Source: a virus
Virus record (IMG/VR): IMGVR_UViG_3300037168_000074
Span: 1 to 20,039 of that record
Direction: 5' to 3' (one strand)
Length of the DNA: 20,039 nt
Shown here: piece after piece, positions 15,863-20,039 of the stretch
Layout of the letters: the number at the start of each line of letters is the position of its first letter
How positions within the stretch are numbered: position 1 is the stretch's first letter
Notes under the pieces: generated by a model
What the model saw: the letters and a program-made list of their open reading frames with translations, nothing else
Told to the model about the DNA's origin: nothing
Databases searched by the model: none
Made by a program: the position numbers and the translations under genes

Positions 15863-18838
15863 ATGCCTATTGACAGAGCAACAAAAATTTGGAAGGGACC
15901 ATCGAATTCAGAAAGTTATATGAATAACAGGTCCACTGTCCCTCAAGTAAGTGCCATTATGGCCAGCAGCGTTTCTGAATCCAGAAGAGCAGCAATCTCG
16001 CAAGAAGTTGACGCTGGATATTTTAGAGATGGCTCTGGGCCTGGCATAAATGAAAACGGAATTACTAGCAATGCAATAGTGGTAGCTTCCGTTGGTCATA
16101 AAAAATATGGGCAGGCTTTCTCTGGTAGTGGTGGTGGGAATATGTTTCATGGTATGCATGGAGATACCGTTAAGCAAACTCCAGAAGTATATTCTCCACT
16201 ATGGCTTGATTCAAATCTTAATTTACCTCGTGACCGTGCGACAATTAATGCTTGGTGTAGAAGTTTCTTTGCATTAAACCCATTTGTGCATAATGCCATT
16301 TGTTTGCACAGCACATACCCAATTAGCAAACTAAGTATAAAATGCCCCAATAAAGATATCGAAAAGTTCTTCAACGACATGATTGAAGAGACTGATCTCA
16401 TGAACATATGTTGTCAAATTGCTCAAGAATATTGGCTTCTTGGCGAAGCATTTGTTTATGCAGAATTGGATGAAAGTCGTGGTCAGTGGAGTCGTTTGAT
16501 GATCCAGAATCCAGATTATATGATTGTCAAAAGAACGGTTGTAGCCGACGAACCAATTATTATGTTGCGCCCAGATGAAAATCTAAAAAAGATTATATTC
16601 TCAAATCGTCCAACAGATATTGAACAACGAAAACAATTAAATAATCATATTATTGATTCTGTTAGACGCGGAGAGAATATTCCATTGGATAATTATAATG
16701 TGTCTCATTTGGCAAGAAGAATTAGCCCTTATGAGATTCGTGGCACCGGCTTGCCGGTGTGTATTTTCCGTCAATTAATGCTCTTTGATAAGCTGCGAGA
16801 GAGCAAATTTGCTCAAGCTAGCAACATGATAAACCCGCTGACCATCGTGAAGATAGGCTCCGCAGACTATAAGCCTACCTTCGCTGACATCGAAGCCTGG
16901 CGCGACGTGTTCGAATGCCATGATGAAGAGACAGAAGTCTTAACTCAAGATGGATTCAAGAAGTTTGATCAAGTAATAGAATATAAAGAGGTTATGGATG
17001 GCACAACTGGCTGCTCATATATCTCATATGCAGTTCCAAGAACAGATATAAAGATAGCCTGTTTCAATCCTAATAATGAAGAACTGGAATATCACGCTCC
17101 AATAGGGGCTAGTTTATATAATTATGACGGGGATATGTATCATTTTTCCAATAAGAAAATGGATATAAAAGTTACCCCAAATCATAATATGTGGGTTTCT
17201 AAAAGAGATGGCAATTCAAAATATAATGAATGGTATAAAAAACCTGCCAACAAAATGTTGCCTAATGATTATTATAAGTTTCGCTCTTGTGCCAATTGGC
17301 AAGGTGAAACACCTGAGACTGTAAATATTATTGGGAAACAAATACCAATTAAGCTTTATTTGGAATTTTTAGGATATTTGCTTAGTGAGGGATCTGTTTA
17401 TAAAACTGTTGGCAGAGGTTATTATGTGGCTATTTGCCAGTCTACTATTACTGAAAAAAGATATTATCCACAAATGCAAAAGTGTTTAGAAGATTTTGCT
17501 GGTTTATTAGGTAAAAATTGTCATCAGTCTATAAGAGAATGTGGAATGTGGGGAGGACTTATCTCCAGTAAAAAACTATATACATATTTTAAAAATGAGA
17601 TTGGTGTTGATGATAATACTAAATCTGCTTTTAAACATATACCAAGATGGATATTAGATTTATCTCCAGATTTACTAAAAGTATTATTAAATGCCTTGGT
17701 TATTGGCGATGGAACTATTAGAAAAAGTAGAGTAAATAAACTTACATATAATCAATATACCACTATCTCAAAACAATTAGCAGATGATATTTTTGAAGTA
17801 ATATTTAAGTGTGGATTTTCTCCTTTATTGGCAACTACTTTTAGAAAAGGTAAGTTTGTTTATGATGTTTCTTGGTCAGTAGATCGTAGGAAAGGATCTT
17901 TTCCAGTAGTTCATAATGGAAAAACTTCCAGTAATAGAGGTAGTAAAAATATTGATGTAACTAAGATTGAAAAGTATTCTGGTAAAGTTTGGTGTTTCGA
18001 GGTGCCTACTGGCTTATTTATTACTAGAAGGAATGGCAAGATCACTATTCAAGGGAATAGTGCCCGGTATGACAAGGATTTTAAAATTTTTACTCATGAG
18101 GGCGTCACCGTGGAACGCGTGGGATATGGTTCTGGTATCTATGATATCTCTGGAGACATTACTCAAATTATAAAAGAGATATATGTGGGATTGCAAGTGC
18201 CACCAGTTTTAACTGATGGTGGTGCAGATACTACTTATGCTAATGGTGGTGTTGCTCTTGACGTCCTCAGACAACGCTATATGCAATTTCGCAATATGTT
18301 GGGACAATGGCTCAAACGAAAAATCTTTGCACCCATATCCAAATTACAAGGATTCTATGATTACTCTGGTGGAGAAAAACAATTAATTGTCCCAGAGATT
18401 GATTGGAATCATATGTCCTTGTTTGATGCCGGCGATTATATCCAAGGATTGGTTACCTTGACTCAAGGGGAAGATTCCGCGAAGCGTGCCTCTCTGCATA
18501 CCTTATACCGATCTATGGGATTGGAATATGAAGATGAACAACGCAAGATTCGTCGAGAAGCAATTCAAAATGCCATCAATGCAAAAGAAAAAGCAGCACT
18601 TGCCACAATGGATTTGAATGCATTGCGAGCCTTGGACGACGAGGACGAGATTACCGAAGTCGAGGCAGGCAAGGCAGCCGCAAGCGGCGAAGCTCCGTTG
18701 CCGGGCGAGACGCCTGGTGGAGCGCCCCCGGCACCCGGAAGTTTGCCAGGATTAGATTTGGGACCGCCACCATCGCCCGACGCTGGCGTTGGTCCAGCTC
18801 CTGGAGCGCCACCAGCAGCACCGCCACCTGGTCCATAA
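15863..18838 (+). CDS. Portal protein precursor containing an intein
   Basis: 991 residues, of which 352-732 are an intein; the spliced protein would be about 610. The N-extein has the usual portal layout: a disordered N-terminus, DRATINAWCRSFFALNP (124-140) and the following helices, then TDLMNICCQIAQEYWLLGEAFVYAEL as the conserved wing region. The C-extein continues with VGLQVPPVLTDGG (775-787), typical of portal proteins that list helices after the stem, and ends in a Pro/Gly/Ala-rich tail (940-991). The portal forms the dodecameric DNA channel that docks TerL. It follows terL, the normal order. The only ribosome-site candidate is GAGAA inside a hairpin. Portal identity rests on pattern and context. 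Confidence 0.85.
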   Translation: MPIDRATKIWKGPSNSESYMNNRSTVPQVSAIMASSVSESRRAAISQEVDAGYFRDGSGPGINENGITSNAIVVASVGHKKYGQAFSGSGGGNMFHGMHGDTVKQTPEVYSPLWLDSNLNLPRDRATINAWCRSFFALNPFVHNAICLHSTYPISKLSIKCPNKDIEKFFNDMIEETDLMNICCQIAQEYWLLGEAFVYAELDESRGQWSRLMIQNPDYMIVKRTVVADEPIIMLRPDENLKKIIFSNRPTDIEQRKQLNNHIIDSVRRGENIPLDNYNVSHLARRISPYEIRGTGLPVCIFRQLMLFDKLRESKFAQASNMINPLTIVKIGSADYKPTFADIEAWRDVFECHDEETEVLTQDGFKKFDQVIEYKEVMDGTTGCSYISYAVPRTDIKIACFNPNNEELEYHAPIGASLYNYDGDMYHFSNKKMDIKVTPNHNMWVSKRDGNSKYNEWYKKPANKMLPNDYYKFRSCANWQGETPETVNIIGKQIPIKLYLEFLGYLLSEGSVYKTVGRGYYVAICQSTITEKRYYPQMQKCLEDFAGLLGKNCHQSIRECGMWGGLISSKKLYTYFKNEIGVDDNTKSAFKHIPRWILDLSPDLLKVLLNALVIGDGTIRKSRVNKLTYNQYTTISKQLADDIFEVIFKCGFSPLLATTFRKGKFVYDVSWSVDRRKGSFPVVHNGKTSSNRGSKNIDVTKIEKYSGKVWCFEVPTGLFITRRNGKITIQGNSARYDKDFKIFTHEGVTVERVGYGSGIYDISGDITQIIKEIYVGLQVPPVLTDGGADTTYANGGVALDVLRQRYMQFRNMLGQWLKRKIFAPISKLQGFYDYSGGEKQLIVPEIDWNHMSLFDAGDYIQGLVTLTQGEDSAKRASLHTLYRSMGLEYEDEQRKIRREAIQNAINAKEKAALATMDLNALRALDDEDEITEVEAGKAAASGEAPLPGETPGGAPPAPGSLPGLDLGPPPSPDAGVGPAPGAPPAAPPPGP
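16916..18058 (+). mobile_element. Intein with LAGLIDADG homing endonuclease in the portal gene
   Basis: 381 residues, from C352 to N732 of the precursor, with Ser733 as the first C-extein residue. Block A is CHDEETEVLTQDGFKKF; block B is VTPNHNMWV (437-445), with the T-x2-H motif. The two LAGLIDADG helices are FLGYLLSEGS (502-511) and LLNALVIGDGT (608-618), with E509 and D616 as the likely metal ligands. Block F is VWCFEVPTGLFITRRNG (709-725). The end is QGN-S: the usual penultimate His is Gly731. Such inteins cut themselves out of the protein and copy their DNA into empty alleles. Boundaries are well supported by the motifs and by extein continuity (WRDVFE / SARYDKDF). Confidence 0.9.
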
Positions 18839-18887
18839 ATGCATAATCTAACATTTATTTGTTATGAATAAATTGGAGAAGAATATT

Positions 18888-20039
18888 ATGCAGAAAACTG
18901 CTCAAAAAAGAAGCATTCTCAACAAATTAAGGGAGATGAGCAATGTCAGCGGCATTGCTGCTGAGAATTTTTTCAGTCCACAGTTTCAAGAAGTGATGGA
19001 AAATCTAAGGACCATTGACGCTAATATTCGTTCAATAGCAACTGGGCAACAAATTGAAGGCGCCGATCCTGATCCAGGCCAAACTGGAGATACCACAAGT
19101 CTAAAAGATTTGTTAAAATCTGCAAAATCTAACTTCAACAGACGAGAATATATGACCGCAGTGGCTGAACTCGGTCGTTTTCATAAAAAGTTTTTTGACA
19201 TTACTGTCCAAATTAAAAATTTGCACAATAAGGTTGATCAAGTTCATCATAAGTTTTTGTTTCAGGATTTAGACGAAGATCATAAAAAAGAATTAAAAAA
19301 TCTAAAAACTCGTTTTTCTGCTGAACAAAGATTGGCTATTATCAAAGAAGCTAGTGTTATGGACTTCTTCTATAACATAGGCACAAAGCGTGGTCGTGCA
19401 CTGGCTTTTTATGAAAAGCGTTATCCTAAACAAATTAGCAGATTAAAAAAAGATACTGCTAATCTATTAGCCAAGTCAGAAGGGCTATTGGGACAATTGC
19501 TTTCGTCATTAAAAGAGATGGCCTCTGCCAGAGCCACTCGCAATGTTGATAAATATATGGGTGCAGCAAATAAAGTTGAAAGAACTTATGATAATTATGA
19601 TAAGACATTTAAGGATTATTATACTACAAATATCAAAGGATTTTTGGAAGTCGTTTTCCCAACAGAAGAAAAACCAGAGGCTGCAACCGATGTTTCGCCA
19701 ACAGGCACAGCAGATAATTCTAAACAACCCACAATTCATCCTGAACCCAGCGAATATGGAACTAGTGATCCAGAATCAATTCCTATTGATTTAACCAATC
19801 CTAAATTTCCCAAAGATCCCAATATGCCAACTAACATTGGTCCAACTATACCTCCACCGCCAGATACTGTTAGAGAAATGTCTCCACCATCTGGTATGGA
19901 AACTTCGCCTCCAACAATTCCACCAGGCATTGAAACCTCTCCTCCAACAGTTCCTTTAGCCCAAAAGGGGCCAGTTCAATGGAAGACTCCTGCCAAAGGA
20001 CAAAGGGCGCAAGATATTCCTGCTATATTGCCAAGTAAA
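18888..20039 (+). CDS. Hypothetical helical, proline-tailed protein, 3' end cut by window edge
   Basis: 384 codons with no stop before the right edge. ATG 18888 has GGAG (18875-18878) 9 bases upstream; an in-frame ATG at 18864 is less likely. Residues 1-260 are helical and charged, with probable coiled coil at about 100-150 (ITVQIKNLHNKVDQVHHKFL, then KKELKNLKTRF) and at 195-225. From about 263 on the chain is Pro/Thr/Ser-rich, with the near repeat ETSPPTIPPG / ETSPPTVPLA (about 347-365). No cysteine is present. Not recognised. Following the portal, it might be a prohead protease, scaffold or head-tail protein, but no catalytic motif is seen in the visible part. Confidence 0.8.
   Translation, partial: MQKTAQKRSILNKLREMSNVSGIAAENFFSPQFQEVMENLRTIDANIRSIATGQQIEGADPDPGQTGDTTSLKDLLKSAKSNFNRREYMTAVAELGRFHKKFFDITVQIKNLHNKVDQVHHKFLFQDLDEDHKKELKNLKTRFSAEQRLAIIKEASVMDFFYNIGTKRGRALAFYEKRYPKQISRLKKDTANLLAKSEGLLGQLLSSLKEMASARATRNVDKYMGAANKVERTYDNYDKTFKDYYTTNIKGFLEVVFPTEEKPEAATDVSPTGTADNSKQPTIHPEPSEYGTSDPESIPIDLTNPKFPKDPNMPTNIGPTIPPPPDTVREMSPPSGMETSPPTIPPGIETSPPTVPLAQKGPVQWKTPAKGQRAQDIPAILPSK

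Overview
This window looks like part of the genome of a tailed double-stranded DNA bacteriophage, or a prophage of one. All 18 protein genes that I can support lie on the + strand. They are packed tightly, with several stop/start overlaps of the ATGA type, and the DNA is AT-rich. The set includes a large terminase subunit, a portal protein, a DnaG-like primase, a RuvC-like resolvase and free-standing homing elements. I cannot name the host or a close relative from sequence alone. Many genes in the middle have no family I recognise, which suggests a poorly described phage lineage.

Layout. Positions 1-2517 are a DNA metabolism and chaperone block: the end of a RuvC-like resolvase (cut by the window edge), a full-length type I DnaJ, a small double zinc-ribbon protein, and a DnaG-type primase core that lacks its own zinc finger. 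Positions 2582-3658 hold a free-standing GIY-YIG homing endonuclease with four tandem 49-residue DNA-binding modules. Positions 3670-4110 encode a sigma-region-4-like helix-turn-helix protein, followed by what looks like a broken zinc-ribbon gene (4104-4271). From about 4380 to 13739 there are nine genes, mostly unrecognised, that I infer to be packaging or virion genes because they lead directly into terL. They include a possible small terminase (8026-8781), a class II nucleotidyltransferase of the CCA-adding/poly(A) polymerase type (10683-12026), and a protein with a histidine-rich segment (12082-13089). TerL is at 13792-15687, the portal gene interrupted by a LAGLIDADG intein at 15863-18838, and an unrecognised helical, proline-tailed protein runs off the right edge (18888-20039).

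The most unusual part is the terL-portal junction. The TerL stop codon coincides with the start of a sequence that, on the minus strand, reads like the 3' end of an IS200/IS605 element or TnpB-type omega RNA (terminal hairpin plus the typical flank). No transposase or TnpB gene is present in the window. The gap then carries a second long hairpin ending just before the portal start, and the portal gene holds an intein flanked by extein DNA of clearly higher GC. Three separate kinds of selfish element (GIY-YIG gene, IS200/IS605-like end, intein) therefore sit in or beside conserved phage genes.

Likely working order: resolvase, primase and chaperone serve replication and protein folding; the HTH protein may regulate late transcription or take part in packaging; the remaining genes build the head and package DNA through the terminase-portal motor. 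No tRNA, CRISPR array or convincing sigma-70 promoter was found.
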